Shown piece after piece: positions 17,133-27,001 of a stretch of DNA of 35,321 bases (position 1 is its first letter; each line of letters begins with the position of its first letter). Source of the DNA: Empedobacter falsenii (GTDB taxonomy: Bacteria; Bacteroidota; Bacteroidia; Flavobacteriales; Weeksellaceae); assembly GCF_019308355.1 (NCBI RefSeq), contig NZ_JAAGKM010000026.1, forward strand, positions 1 to 35,321, in the 5' to 3' direction. Position numbers and translations under genes: made by a program. The notes beneath the pieces are model-generated. The model was not told the DNA's origin and searched no databases. It saw only the letters and a program-made list of their open reading frames with translations.

Positions 17133-17190
17133 AAGTTTTAGTGTTTTGAATTTGTTGGATTAAGATACAAAAAAAATTAGGAATGTTAAG

Positions 17191-17517
17191 TTATAACATT
17201 CCTAATTCGAATTTTGCTTCTTCGCTCATCATATCTCTATCCCAAGGAGGATCGAACGTAATTTCTACGTAACATTTCGTTACATATTCTATCTCTTCAA
17301 CGCGCTGTTCTACTTCTAGAGGTAAACTTTCAGCCACGGGACAGTTTGGAGATGTAAGGGTCATGGTAACTTTTACTTCACCATCTGCATTCACCTGTGC
17401 ATCGTAAACCAATCCCAATTCATATATATCAACTGGAATCTCTGGATCGTAAACTGTTTTGAATTTTTCAACCAATTTTTCACCAATCGAATCTAATTGT
17501 TGTTCTGTTAATGCCAT
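17191..17517 (-). CDS. DUF59 / MIP18-family Fe-S assembly protein (SufT-like)
   Basis: The 108-residue protein matches DUF59: VEKFKTVYDPEIPVDIYELG, YDAQVNADGEVKVTMTLTSP, the conserved Cys in NCPVAESLP, and ITFDPPWDRDMMSEEAKFELG. Members help deliver iron-sulfur clusters (SufT, PaaD, eukaryotic MIP18). I start at the ATG at 17517; a TTG three codons earlier is less likely. No other suf genes are in the window. Intact and normal in length. Confidence 0.93.
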   Translation of the reverse strand: MALTEQQLDSIGEKLVEKFKTVYDPEIPVDIYELGLVYDAQVNADGEVKVTMTLTSPNCPVAESLPLEVEQRVEEIEYVTKCYVEITFDPPWDRDMMSEEAKFELGML

Positions 17518-17625
17518 TGTTATCAACTGTTATTGTTCTGCAAATGTACAAATAGTTTAGCTTACGTGGAATTTTTCTAAATAACTATTTTTAATGACTT
17601 AAAATAAAATAGTTATAATAGAAGA

Positions 17626-17660
17626 AAATCGCTTCTTTGGAGAACCCAAAAAAGCGATTT
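17626..17660 (-). terminator. Terminator of the lipoprotein/TonB-receptor operon
   Basis: AAATCGCTT (17626-17634) pairs with AAGCGATTT (17652-17660), with an inner CTTTGG/CCAAAG-like pairing. It lies about 55 bases after the lipoprotein stop on the minus strand and is followed by TTTTC. Confidence 0.65.
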
Positions 17661-17713
17661 ACAAACACGAAGAACTTTTTTATAAGAAAAGTTTTTTCTT
17701 TATATGGATTTAA

Positions 17714-18880
17714 TTATAGACCTGTTGTCCATCCTTTTGCCCAAGTTGGTGTATCTACACCATTTCCAGCTCCAGTATTATCTGCTTTTGCATAAGCTTT
17801 CGATACATCTACAGCAGTACCTGCAGAAGATTTACCTGTAGCTTCTACTCCAACGTTAATGAATTGAACGTTTTTCAAGAATAAATCATTCGGAATCCAA
17901 GAAATTGTAGCATCATGCTCGATATCGATACCTTTAGCCCAGTTTGCTAAAACAAAATTCTCAAATTTTCCTTTTGTACCAACACGTAATTTCATTGCTT
18001 GGTTTTCTCCTTCTCCTACATAATCTTTACCTAAACCTATTAAAGTAACATATCTAATTGTAGGATTTGCAATTGGAGTTAAAGTATGATTACTTGAATT
18101 GTTATCAGCCTCTATACCTCTATTCCCTTTACTACGACCTTCTTTTCCGTACCAATATTCGTTTGTACCAACCCAACCTTCTGTCCAGTCAAATTGATCA
18201 TCTTCGTTTTCATTTGATACGATATATTTTGTATTAACAGTTCCACCAAAAAATTCGATTCCATCATCAGAACCTGCATATAATTGAACATATTCTATTT
18301 TAGTTCCATTACCAACACCAAATAAAGAAAGTCCATTAAACTCTTTTTCAGAATTATAAATTGCTCCAGCGTATTCGATACGAGTATATGTGATTGTACC
18401 AGAATTATCATTTGCAACATCACCACCATATGTTAATTCAGAAACCTCAGCAGTAGCTGTTTTTGCTTTGTTAATTGGTGCTTTACCACATAAAACTACT
18501 CCACCCCAAGAACCTGGTGCTTTTTTGTCTGATGTAAATACAACTGGTTTAGCAGAAGTTCCGTTAGAAAATATTTTACCACCTTGTGCTACTGCAATGT
18601 AAGAAGATGTACCTCCGTTTGCAACAATTTGTGTACCAGCAGGAATTGTTAATTCAGCACCGTCGTTAACCTGAATTTTCCCTGTTAAATAATATACTTT
18701 TGATGGATCTAAAGTAATTTTATCTCCACTTTTTAATTCACCTTTAAAATCAGCAGGATTCGCAACAAACCCAGAAGGATTTGTATCAATATCTCCATTA
18801 TCATCGTTATTACTACAGCTTGTTAAGGCTAATGTAGAAAATGCTCCTACTAAAAATAGTTTTAAAATTGATTTTTTCAT
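17714..18880 (-). CDS. Surface lipoprotein with right-handed beta-helix repeats, partner of the TonB receptor
   Basis: The 388-residue protein has a lipoprotein signal (MKKSILKLFLVGAFSTLALTSC, lipidation at Cys22), followed by SNNDDNGD; acidic residues just after the cysteine resemble the flavobacterial surface-export signal. A lead-in segment (SGDKITLDPSKVYYLTG) precedes beta-helix-like repeats rich in Gly/Asn: LTIPAGTQIVANGGTSSYIA, SWGGVVLCGKAPIN, TITYTRIEYAGAIY, KIEYVQLYAGSDDGIEFFGG. It is second in an operon, 35 bases after the TonB receptor gene, a standing pair in flavobacteria. It may capture the receptor's ligand at the surface. The ligand is not readable from sequence; phosphate-related uptake is one guess from the neighbouring PhoB/PhoR-like genes. 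Confidence 0.85.
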   Translation of the reverse strand: MKKSILKLFLVGAFSTLALTSCSNNDDNGDIDTNPSGFVANPADFKGELKSGDKITLDPSKVYYLTGKIQVNDGAELTIPAGTQIVANGGTSSYIAVAQGGKIFSNGTSAKPVVFTSDKKAPGSWGGVVLCGKAPINKAKTATAEVSELTYGGDVANDNSGTITYTRIEYAGAIYNSEKEFNGLSLFGVGNGTKIEYVQLYAGSDDGIEFFGGTVNTKYIVSNENEDDQFDWTEGWVGTNEYWYGKEGRSKGNRGIEADNNSSNHTLTPIANPTIRYVTLIGLGKDYVGEGENQAMKLRVGTKGKFENFVLANWAKGIDIEHDATISWIPNDLFLKNVQFINVGVEATGKSSAGTAVDVSKAYAKADNTGAGNGVDTPTWAKGWTTGL

Positions 18881-18915
18881 AATTAAATGTTTTATTGTGT
18901 TTGTTTTATTTTGTT

Positions 18916-21663
18916 TTAAAATTGATAATTAACAGATAAACCGAAGTTCATTCCTTTTTTATAACTTAATGTTTTTACATCTCCATTCAAATTCTCTTGT
19001 ACACGGTCTATTGTAGGGTTTAATAAGTTTTTAGCAGAGAAATTGATTCCAATATTTTTATTCAATTTCGAACGTAAAATGAAATCTAATGTGCTAAATC
19101 CTTTATCTACTTGATTTCCTCTTGTTTCAGTTCCAAGCGCATAAATACGATCAGAGAAATAGTTGTAAGCCACTGTTGCCATTACGCTTCCTCCACTTGC
19201 CCATTTCTTAGAATAAGATAAATCTGCATTTGTAATAAACTTAGAAGCTCCTGTAAATGCATCTTCTGCATTTGTAAAATTGGTATTGATTCGTTGTCCA
19301 TTAAACAATGTTTCTTTGTATACTTTTTCATTGTTTAATTCTTGATTAGAATACATATAAGCACCATTAAACCCAACTGTTAATTGTTCTGGATTCGATA
19401 TTTTATTATCTAAAATTGCTTTTCTAACCTCTAATTCTGCACCAACTGCATATCCCCAATCTCCTGTATTTGCATAGGAAATATCATTAGATGATGAAGC
19501 AATTGTTGTTGTATTGATTGGGTCTTGAATATATTTTCCGAAACCTCCCAAAGAAATTACTTCTCCACTTTTCGGAAACCATTCCCATTTAATATCTGCA
19601 TTATAATTTGTCGATGGATACAACATTGGATTTCCACGGAAAGTTTCTGTCACATCTTCATAAACAAACATAGCTGTTTCCTTAAATTGAGGAAGTGTAT
19701 ATGTTTTAGATGTTGCAAAACGTAAGTTTTGGTTATCTGTTAATTTATAACGTAACATCAAACTTGGTAATAATTCGAATTGATCGAATGAGTTTTTACC
19801 TTGTGATAAAGCTGTGTACCAATCGATGCTTTGTTTAAGATATTCTGCACGAACGCCCAAAACTGCTGTTAATCGATCTGTAAAATTATATTCTACCTCA
19901 GCAAAACCTACTTGTATATCTTTTTGTCCACTGTAAACTTGAGATCTGTAGCTTCCGTCAGATTTGATATCAAACGTTGTGATTTCGAAACCTGAACCAT
20001 AATTTGATTGATTGAAGAAAGCATCTAAATTATTTGGGTCAACTTGAATTCCACTTCTCAAAATTTTGAAGTTAAATTGATTCGCTTCAAAATCTCTTTC
20101 TTTATGTCTACCTTGGTATCCAATAGAAATTTTAGCTTTATAGTCTTTCAAATCTCCACCAAAAACGCGATTATATTCCAAGTTCGCAGAAACCTCGTTC
20201 TCATTAAGATTTTGATAATAACGGTTACTTAACGAAGCATCTTGAGAAGCTAACACATATTGTCCAGATTGCTTATCCAAACGCATTGTATTTTGTAAAC
20301 GGTCTGGCATATCTTGTTTCACTGTATTGTAAGAAACGCCCCAATGAAACTCAGATTTATCATCTAATCTGTGATCTCCTAATAATTGATTGACAAAAAC
20401 TTGGTTTCTTTCGTAAGTTCCGCGACGAATAAATCCATTATTATCTTCCGCTAAATCTCTAATAAATCCTTTATATTCTTGTAAACTTTGAGAAGTGTTA
20501 TTAATAAAAATACTATTTGCTCTTAATCTATTATTTGGATTAAAATCATAATACAAATTAACCATTCCTGTTGTATTCGTATTATAACTATCTTTTGTAT
20601 AATCGTTGAAACCTTTCAAATTATTTCCTTGAGCATCAACAGAACGAGCTAAACCTTTCTCGATACTTTGAGCTGAGTTATCAAAAGCAGCTGTTGCAAA
20701 GAATCCGAATTTTGCTCCGTTTTCAAACTTGTAACTTTTTCCTCCTTTTATATTGAAACCTCCTGCTACAGCAGATTTAGATTGCGGATTGAAACTATTT
20801 GTAAAGTGATATCCAGTTGTTGCATTTGCTGGAATTTTTGTTTTTTGAAAACCAAACCAATTTGGTCCATCTTGCAAATTGAAATTTTTATTTGTAATCG
20901 CATTAGAATTTAAATTTAATCCTGTTCCGATTTCTAATAAACCATTTCCTTCGTATAATTTTGATGCAATATCGATATTTGCTCCTCCAAAATCAGCCAT
21001 CATTCTTACATTGAATGTTTTGCTCAACGAAATATAATCAATAACGTCTGTTGGAAATAAATCCAATTTAACATTCTTGTTACTAGGATTTTCTGACGGA
21101 ATTGGTAAACCATTCAATGAAGTATAATTATAACGATCTCCCAATCCACGTACAAAAACGTCTCCTGTTCCTTCTTGTTTCGTTACACCAGCCATTTTCG
21201 CAACTGCCGAAGCCGCATCACTTACACCTTTACGATCCAATTCTGCTGCACCAATATTCTCCACCATTTTTACAGATTTTTTCTGTATATTAAGTAAAGA
21301 AGCTTCTCCAGATTTATCTTTTCTACCTGTTACAACAGCAGTTGATAAATCAATCTTTGTATCTTTTAAATCTTCTGGTTTCAAATACATATTTAATGTA
21401 TTCGAATCTGATAAATTTTGAGAAATAGATTGATAACCATCTACTTTAATATCTAATTGATACGTATCATCTGGAACAGAAATTTCGTAGTGACCTTTAT
21501 CGTCTGTTTTTGCTTGAATATTTAATCCTTCAACCACAAAAGTTTTTTCAGAAAGTGGTTGGTTTGTTTTTTGATCAAATAAAGTTCCTTCTAATTTAAT
21601 ATTAGTCTGTGCAAAAAGTGCTGCCGAACCTAATAATAAAAGTAAAGTTAAATTGCGTTTCAT
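18916..21663 (-). CDS. TonB-dependent outer-membrane receptor
   Basis: The 915-residue protein has a signal peptide (MKRNLTLLLLLGSAALFAQ), a carboxypeptidase-regulatory-like domain (about 22-100), and a plug (TAVVTGRKDKSGEASLL, AASAVAKMAGVTKQEGTGDV, FVRGLGDRYNYTSLNGLPIP). The 22-strand barrel ends in an aromatic (GLSVNYQF). It moves a bound ligand across the outer membrane using TonB energy. I chose the ATG at 21663: a start 20 codons upstream has no signal peptide and would lie before the promoter. It forms an operon with the lipoprotein downstream and is divergent from a two-component system that is the obvious candidate regulator. Confidence 0.93.
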   Translation of the reverse strand: MKRNLTLLLLLGSAALFAQTNIKLEGTLFDQKTNQPLSEKTFVVEGLNIQAKTDDKGHYEISVPDDTYQLDIKVDGYQSISQNLSDSNTLNMYLKPEDLKDTKIDLSTAVVTGRKDKSGEASLLNIQKKSVKMVENIGAAELDRKGVSDAASAVAKMAGVTKQEGTGDVFVRGLGDRYNYTSLNGLPIPSENPSNKNVKLDLFPTDVIDYISLSKTFNVRMMADFGGANIDIASKLYEGNGLLEIGTGLNLNSNAITNKNFNLQDGPNWFGFQKTKIPANATTGYHFTNSFNPQSKSAVAGGFNIKGGKSYKFENGAKFGFFATAAFDNSAQSIEKGLARSVDAQGNNLKGFNDYTKDSYNTNTTGMVNLYYDFNPNNRLRANSIFINNTSQSLQEYKGFIRDLAEDNNGFIRRGTYERNQVFVNQLLGDHRLDDKSEFHWGVSYNTVKQDMPDRLQNTMRLDKQSGQYVLASQDASLSNRYYQNLNENEVSANLEYNRVFGGDLKDYKAKISIGYQGRHKERDFEANQFNFKILRSGIQVDPNNLDAFFNQSNYGSGFEITTFDIKSDGSYRSQVYSGQKDIQVGFAEVEYNFTDRLTAVLGVRAEYLKQSIDWYTALSQGKNSFDQFELLPSLMLRYKLTDNQNLRFATSKTYTLPQFKETAMFVYEDVTETFRGNPMLYPSTNYNADIKWEWFPKSGEVISLGGFGKYIQDPINTTTIASSSNDISYANTGDWGYAVGAELEVRKAILDNKISNPEQLTVGFNGAYMYSNQELNNEKVYKETLFNGQRINTNFTNAEDAFTGASKFITNADLSYSKKWASGGSVMATVAYNYFSDRIYALGTETRGNQVDKGFSTLDFILRSKLNKNIGINFSAKNLLNPTIDRVQENLNGDVKTLSYKKGMNFGLSVNYQF

Positions 21664-21694
21664 TGCGATTGTATAATTCGTGTTTGTTTGATGG

Positions 21695-21702
21695 CAAAGT
21701 TG
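21695..21702 (-). promoter_or_regulatory. TonB receptor operon promoter -7-like element
   Basis: CAACTTTG on the minus strand matches TAnnTTTG at seven of eight positions. It places the start near 21688, 25 bases before the receptor ATG. Confidence 0.4.
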
Positions 21703-21743
21703 CTGCAATCCAATGAAAAACATTTTTAGAAATTGTAAAGGTT

Positions 21744-21760
21744 TTGTTAGGTAATTGTTA
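21744..21760. promoter_or_regulatory. Candidate response-regulator box: TTGTTA direct repeat, 11-base period
   Basis: TTGTTA at 21744-21749 recurs at 21755-21760, 11 bases apart. OmpR/PhoB-family regulators bind tandem half-sites at this spacing. It lies about 42 bases upstream of the TonB operon -7 element and in the region shared with the response regulator gene. A six-base repeat in AT-rich DNA can arise by chance. Confidence 0.3.
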
Positions 21761-21871
21761 TGAAATTATCGTAACTTTAAATGAATGTTAAGAAATGTTT
21801 TTACCTAATTTCTCCTAAAATTTAAGCTTAATTTTACATCGACTAATTTTATTTAGTTATTACAAACAATT

Positions 21872-22552
21872 ATGAAGAACATTAAAATTTTATTAGTTGA
21901 CGACGAACCAGATATCTTAGAATTTATTGGTTACAACTTAAAAAAAGAAGGTTTTGAAGTAGAAACAGCTCAAAACGGACTAGAAGGTTTGAAACAAGCC
22001 AAAATTTTTCGCCCAGATTTGATTCTATTAGATGTAATGATGCCACAAATGGACGGAATGGAAATGTGTGCAGAGTTGAGAAAATTAGATTCTTTTCAAG
22101 ATACTTTGGTCGTTTTTCTTTCTGCTCGCGCCGAAGATTTTTCTCAATTAGCTGGCTATGATGCTGGTGCAAATGATTATATTTTAAAGCCTATCAAACC
22201 AAAAGTTTTAATTAGTAAACTAAATGCTTTATTGAAATTAAAACAACCTAACGAAGCGGCAAAAGACGAATTCATCAAATTGAATAATTTCGAGATTAAC
22301 CGCGAAACCTATAAAGTAAATTACCAAGGACAAGACTTTTTGTTACCTCGAAAAGAATTTGAATTGATTGCTTTATTAGCTTCAAATCCAGAACGTGTTT
22401 TCAAACGTGAAGAAATTTTGGAGAAAGTTTGGGGAAATGAAGTTGTAGTTGGCGGACGTACAATTGACGTACATATGCGCAAATTACGCGAAAAATTTGG
22501 GAACGATCGTTTCTCAACAATCAAAGGAATTGGATACAAAATAAATGACTAA
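21872..22552 (+). CDS. OmpR/PhoB-family response regulator
   Basis: The 226-residue protein has a receiver domain (residues 1-120) with acidic pocket Asp10/Asp11 (LLVDDEPDIL), phosphoacceptor Asp54 (LILLDVMMPQMDG), and Lys106 (ILKPIKP). It is followed by a winged-helix DNA-binding domain (about 130-226: LLPRKEFELIALLASNPERV, FKREEILEKVWG, GRTIDVHMRKLREKFG). It is transcribed with the kinase nine bases downstream and divergent from the TonB receptor operon. PhoB is the nearest well-known relative, but sequence reading alone does not prove a phosphate role. Confidence 0.95.
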   Translation: MKNIKILLVDDEPDILEFIGYNLKKEGFEVETAQNGLEGLKQAKIFRPDLILLDVMMPQMDGMEMCAELRKLDSFQDTLVVFLSARAEDFSQLAGYDAGANDYILKPIKPKVLISKLNALLKLKQPNEAAKDEFIKLNNFEINRETYKVNYQGQDFLLPRKEFELIALLASNPERVFKREEILEKVWGNEVVVGGRTIDVHMRKLREKFGNDRFSTIKGIGYKIND

Positions 22553-22561
22553 AAGCTCGTA

Positions 22562-23590
22562 ATGGCTTCAACTTTCAAAGTTCAAAACATTTTTCTATTT
22601 GCCTTTCTCAGTACATTATTCTTGGCTTTAGGATTTGTTTTGTTCTCTTTTTTATGGTTTGGAAATATTGATTTTATTCTCCAAGAAAAACTATTTTTCA
22701 TCAGTTTAATGCTTCTTTTATTGATTGGATTATCAATATTTTATTGGTTTTCTTTAAAAAATCAACGAAGAAAAGATTTTACTGAAATCTCGAAAAATAT
22801 TCCTCAATTTCAATCCAGCACAATGGATTTTGAAGAACTTTCTCAAAAAATTTCTACAATTACAGAAGATCAATCCAAAGAAATTGATGTTTTGAATGAG
22901 AGAGAAAATTACAGAAGAGATTTTCTTGGAAATATTTCACATGAATTAAAAACGCCTCTCTTTTCGGTACAAGGTTATTTATTAACGCTGATAGAAGGTG
23001 GAGTTGAAGACGAATCTATTCGCGATAAATACTTAAACCGAATTAATAAATCGGTTGATCGATTGATTTATTTGGTCAAAGATTTGGACATGATTGCAGA
23101 GCTTGAACGTGGACGAATCAATATCGAATTTTCGGTTTTCAACTTGACGGCGCTTGTACAAGACGTTATTGATTTATTAGAAATTAAAGCTGAAAAAAAT
23201 AACATCAAAATTTCTCTAAATTATCCTATTCATCAACCAATAAAAGTTGTAGGTGATATTCAGAAAATTCAACAGGTTTTAATCAATTTGATCGTAAACG
23301 CCATCAATTATTCTAATCCAAATACAGAAATTGACATCGATTTTGAAGAATATGATGATAAAATTCAAATCTCAATAAAAGATCAAGGCGTTGGGATAAA
23401 ACAAGAAGACATTGACCGAATTTTCGAACGTTTTTATCGAATTGATAAATCTCGAAATCGTAACAATGGTGGATCTGGATTAGGTTTGGCAATTGTAAAA
23501 CATATTTTAGAAGCTCATAAACAGAAAATTTATGTGACAAGTAAAATAGGAAAAGGCTCTACTTTTTCGTTCTATTTACAGAAAGCTTAA
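22562..23590 (+). CDS. Membrane sensor histidine kinase (PhoR-like)
   Basis: The 342-residue kinase has two N-terminal membrane helices (about 10-34 and 43-64) separated by only about ten residues, so there is almost no external sensor domain. The HisKA H-box has phosphoacceptor His127 (NISHELKTPLFSVQGYL). The ATPase domain has N-box (QQVLINLIVNAINYS), G1 (IKDQGVGI), F-box (IFERFYRID) and G2 (GGSGLGLAIVKHILEAH). The short loop suggests that, as with PhoR, the signal comes through a partner membrane protein. It forms a pair with the upstream regulator. Confidence 0.94.
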   Translation: MASTFKVQNIFLFAFLSTLFLALGFVLFSFLWFGNIDFILQEKLFFISLMLLLLIGLSIFYWFSLKNQRRKDFTEISKNIPQFQSSTMDFEELSQKISTITEDQSKEIDVLNERENYRRDFLGNISHELKTPLFSVQGYLLTLIEGGVEDESIRDKYLNRINKSVDRLIYLVKDLDMIAELERGRINIEFSVFNLTALVQDVIDLLEIKAEKNNIKISLNYPIHQPIKVVGDIQKIQQVLINLIVNAINYSNPNTEIDIDFEEYDDKIQISIKDQGVGIKQEDIDRIFERFYRIDKSRNRNNGGSGLGLAIVKHILEAHKQKIYVTSKIGKGSTFSFYLQKA

Positions 23591-23592
23591 TA

Positions 23593-23994
23593 CTATTCTC
23601 GCTTCGTAAACTTCAAGGTAATGTTGTGTTTAAAAACTTTCAACGTGTCGTTTTTTGCCTCTTTCCACAAGAAATAAGGAGGTTTCAAATTCAGTACATT
23701 TCCTTTTACAGCCAACGAATCCTCAAAAAGTTCAGCATAAAGAATTGTATCTTTTTTTAAGAATGCTTTGTCTTTATAATCAATCAAATAATAATCACTT
23801 CTGACATAAATAGGATCTTTGACACGAAGTGTTGAATCCTTTTTATCAAAATTCCATTTGATATTAATAGGATTAAAACCATCTTCGTACCCCACAAAAA
23901 TACGTGTTGTATTTACAATATGACGAACAGAAAAAATAAGGACAGTAAAAAAAATAAGGATACCGATATAATATAATATCAATTCTTTTTTCAT
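23593..23994 (-). CDS. Membrane-anchored protein, unknown
   Basis: The 133-residue protein has one N-terminal membrane helix (about 6-26, LILYYIGILIFFTVLIF) and a soluble, Asp/Lys-rich beta-type domain expected outside the cytoplasm. Its stop is three bases from the kinase stop, so the two genes converge tightly with no terminator between. It is divergent from leuS. No family recognised. Residue composition and length look genuine. Confidence 0.7.
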   Translation of the reverse strand: MKKELILYYIGILIFFTVLIFSVRHIVNTTRIFVGYEDGFNPINIKWNFDKKDSTLRVKDPIYVRSDYYLIDYKDKAFLKKDTILYAELFEDSLAVKGNVLNLKPPYFLWKEAKNDTLKVFKHNITLKFTKRE

Positions 23995-24065
23995 GGATTT
24001 GGTTTAGTTGTTGATTGTTAATGTACAAATATCGCCATTCTAACCCAAAAGATACATAAAAAATG

Positions 24066-24073
24066 TAAATTTG
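24066..24073 (+). promoter_or_regulatory. leuS promoter -7 element
   Basis: TAAATTTG matches TAnnTTTG exactly, 31 bases before the leuS ATG. Confidence 0.5.
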
Positions 24074-24104
24074 CATAAATTTAATTTTAATATAACTTCC
24101 AATA

Positions 24105-26960
24105 ATGCAATATAATCCGAATGAAATCGAACCAAAATGGCAAAAATTTTGGATTGAAGACAAGACGTTCAAAGCTGAAAATCAATCAGAAAAACCTAAA
24201 TTTTACGTATTAGACATGTTTCCTTATCCTTCTGGAGCTGGATTACACGTAGGTCATCCACTTGGATACATTGCGTCTGATATTTATTCTCGATACAAAA
24301 AATTAAAGGGTTTCAACGTTTTACACCCAATGGGTTACGATTCTTTTGGTTTGCCTGCGGAACAATATGCGATTCAAACTGGTCAACATCCTGCGATTAC
24401 AACAACAACGAATATCGAAGGTGGTGTTGATAAACAAGGAAATGTGATTGCTGGTTACGAGAACCAAATGAAAAAAATTGGTTTGGGATACGATTGGGAT
24501 CGTGAAATCAGAACTTCAGAACCTGAATATTATAAATGGACACAATGGATTTTCAATCAATTATTTGATTCATATTATGATAATTCAACCGATAAAGCTG
24601 AATCCATTTCAAAATTAGTTGAAACATTCAAAACTGAGGGTAATGCAAGTGTAAATGCTGTGGCAGATGATGATATCGAAATCTTTACCGCAGATCAATG
24701 GAATGCCTATTCTGAAAAAGAACAACAAACAATTTTATTAAAATATCGTTTAACTTTCTTAGCAGAAGCAGAAGTAAACTGGTGTCCAGATTTAGGAACT
24801 GTTTTAGCGAATGACGAAGTAATTAACGGATTATCTGAACGTGGAGGATTCCCTGTTGTGCGCAAAAAAATGACACAATGGATGATGCGTATCACGGCTT
24901 ACGCTGATCGTTTGTTAACTGGTTTAGATAAATTAGATTGGCCAGATCCGATCAAAGAATCTCAAAAAAATTGGATTGGTAAATCTCAAGGTGCATCAAT
25001 CTTTTTTGATGTTGTAGGAAACGATGAAAAAATTGAAGTTTTCACTACTCGTCCTGATACTGTTTTTGGTGTTTCTTATGTAACATTAGCGCCAGAGCAT
25101 CCTTTAGTTTCTCAAATTACAACAGCAGAAAACAAAGCAAAAGTTGATGCTTATGTCGATTATACTTCAAAACGTTCTGAACGTGATCGTTTAGCGGATG
25201 CTAAAAATATTACAGGAGAATTTACCGGGGCTTACGCCATTCATCCATTTACAGGAAAACAAATTCCGATTTGGATTGGTGATTACGTATTGGCTTCTTA
25301 TGGAACTGGAGCTGTAATGGCTGTTCCTGCTGGTGATGAACGTGATTTTGCTTTTGCAAATCATTTCAATTTACCAATTATTAATATTTTCAAAAATCAA
25401 GATATTTCTGAAGCTGCTTTTACAGAAAAAGGTGGATTCGAATTACAAGATTCTGATTTCTTAAACGGATTAGATTATAAACAAGCAGTTGCAAAAGCAA
25501 TTGAAGCTTTAGAAGAAAAAGGTTTTGGACAAGGAAAAACAAACTTTCGTTTACGCGAAGCTGTTTTCTCTCGTCAAAGATATTGGGGAGAGCCAGTTCC
25601 TGTTTATTTCAAAGACGGGATGCCTTACACAATTCCTACAGAAGCTTTACCAATTATTTTACCTGAAGTGGACGAATATTTACCAACATCTGAAGGTGAG
25701 CCACCATTAGGGCGTGCAACAAAATGGGCTTTTGATACAACAACTAATCAAGTTGTAAATAATACTTTAATCAATAACGAAACTATTTTCCCAATAGAAC
25801 TAAATACAATGCCAGGTTGGGCAGGTTCTTCTTGGTATTGGTTACGTTATATGGATGCAAAAAACGACAACGATTTTGTATCTAAAGAAGCTGTTGATTA
25901 TTGGCAAAATGTAGATTTATACATGGGTGGATCTGAGCATGCTACTGGTCACTTATTATATTCTCGTTTTTGGCAAAAATTCTTATTCGATAAAGGTTTA
26001 GTTCCAACGGATGAGTATGCAAAAAAACTTATCAACCAAGGAATGATTTTGGGAATGACCGCTTATGCATATAGAATTAATGGAACAAATACTTTTGTTT
26101 CTAAATCTTTGAAAGATCAACATGAAACAACACCAATCCGTATTGATGTTAAGTTGTTAAAAGATGGAGGCGACGAATTAGATACAGAAAAATTCAAAAC
26201 TTGGAGAGAAGATTTTGCTAATGCAGAATTTATCTTAGAAGATGGGAAATACATCACAGGACGTGAGGTTGAAAAAATGTCAAAATCTTACTACAATGTT
26301 TTGAATCCTGATGATATTTGTAATCAATATGGAGCAGATTCTTTACGTTTATACGAAATGTTTTTAGGTCCTGTTGAACAATCTAAACCATGGAATACAC
26401 AAGGTTTATCTGGAGTTTATTCATTCTTGAAAAAATTCTGGAGATTATATCATTCAGGAACAGAAGAAACATTTTTTGTTTCGGAAGATGAACCAACAAA
26501 AGAAGAAATGAAAGTGTTGCATCAAACCATCAAAAAAGTGGACGAAGATGTAAACAATTTCTCTTTTAATACATCGGTTTCTACTTTTATGATTGCTGCA
26601 AACGAATTAGGAAAATTAAAAACAACTAAACGTGCAATTTTAGAGCCTTTGGCTATTATTATTTCTCCTTATGCACCGCATATTGCAGAAGAATTGTGGT
26701 CAAAATTAGGACATGAAACGTCAATTGCGCATGCAGATTTCCCTGTTTTCGAAGAAAAATGGTTGATTGCAGATGCTAAAGAATATCCAGTTTCATTCAA
26801 TGGTAAAATGAAATTTTTGTTAGAATTACCTTTGTCGTTATCGAAAGAAGAAATTCAAGAAATTGTAATGAACGACGAACGTACAATCAAACAATTGGGT
26901 GATCGTACTCCAAAAAACATTATTATTGTTCCTGGAAAAATCATTAATATCGTTGGATAA
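24105..26960 (+). CDS. leuS: Leucyl-tRNA synthetase
   Basis: The 951-residue class I synthetase charges tRNA-Leu. The HIGH motif is HVGH at 48-51 (YPSGAGLHVGHPLGY), and KMSKS is at 724-728. The editing (CP1) domain contains TTRPDTVFGVSYV and YGTGAVMAVPAGDERDF. It is about 80 residues longer than typical bacterial LeuRS because of an insertion of about 55 residues between the WTQWIFNQLF and AEVNWCPDLG segments (about 155-220), and extra sequence before KMSKS. The zinc cysteines usual after SRQRYWGEP are absent (PVYFKDGMPYTIP). Both traits fit Bacteroidota LeuRS. Intact. Confidence 0.97.
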   Translation: MQYNPNEIEPKWQKFWIEDKTFKAENQSEKPKFYVLDMFPYPSGAGLHVGHPLGYIASDIYSRYKKLKGFNVLHPMGYDSFGLPAEQYAIQTGQHPAITTTTNIEGGVDKQGNVIAGYENQMKKIGLGYDWDREIRTSEPEYYKWTQWIFNQLFDSYYDNSTDKAESISKLVETFKTEGNASVNAVADDDIEIFTADQWNAYSEKEQQTILLKYRLTFLAEAEVNWCPDLGTVLANDEVINGLSERGGFPVVRKKMTQWMMRITAYADRLLTGLDKLDWPDPIKESQKNWIGKSQGASIFFDVVGNDEKIEVFTTRPDTVFGVSYVTLAPEHPLVSQITTAENKAKVDAYVDYTSKRSERDRLADAKNITGEFTGAYAIHPFTGKQIPIWIGDYVLASYGTGAVMAVPAGDERDFAFANHFNLPIINIFKNQDISEAAFTEKGGFELQDSDFLNGLDYKQAVAKAIEALEEKGFGQGKTNFRLREAVFSRQRYWGEPVPVYFKDGMPYTIPTEALPIILPEVDEYLPTSEGEPPLGRATKWAFDTTTNQVVNNTLINNETIFPIELNTMPGWAGSSWYWLRYMDAKNDNDFVSKEAVDYWQNVDLYMGGSEHATGHLLYSRFWQKFLFDKGLVPTDEYAKKLINQGMILGMTAYAYRINGTNTFVSKSLKDQHETTPIRIDVKLLKDGGDELDTEKFKTWREDFANAEFILEDGKYITGREVEKMSKSYYNVLNPDDICNQYGADSLRLYEMFLGPVEQSKPWNTQGLSGVYSFLKKFWRLYHSGTEETFFVSEDEPTKEEMKVLHQTIKKVDEDVNNFSFNTSVSTFMIAANELGKLKTTKRAILEPLAIIISPYAPHIAEELWSKLGHETSIAHADFPVFEEKWLIADAKEYPVSFNGKMKFLLELPLSLSKEEIQEIVMNDERTIKQLGDRTPKNIIIVPGKIINIVG

Positions 26961-27001
26961 AAAAAGATTTTAGATACTAGATTTTAGTATTGAGAATATA
27001 G

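Noticed and set aside
21664-21723. 20-residue N-terminal extension of the TonB receptor
   Set aside because: It lacks a signal peptide and begins upstream of the probable promoter; the ATG at 21663 starts a standard signal peptide.
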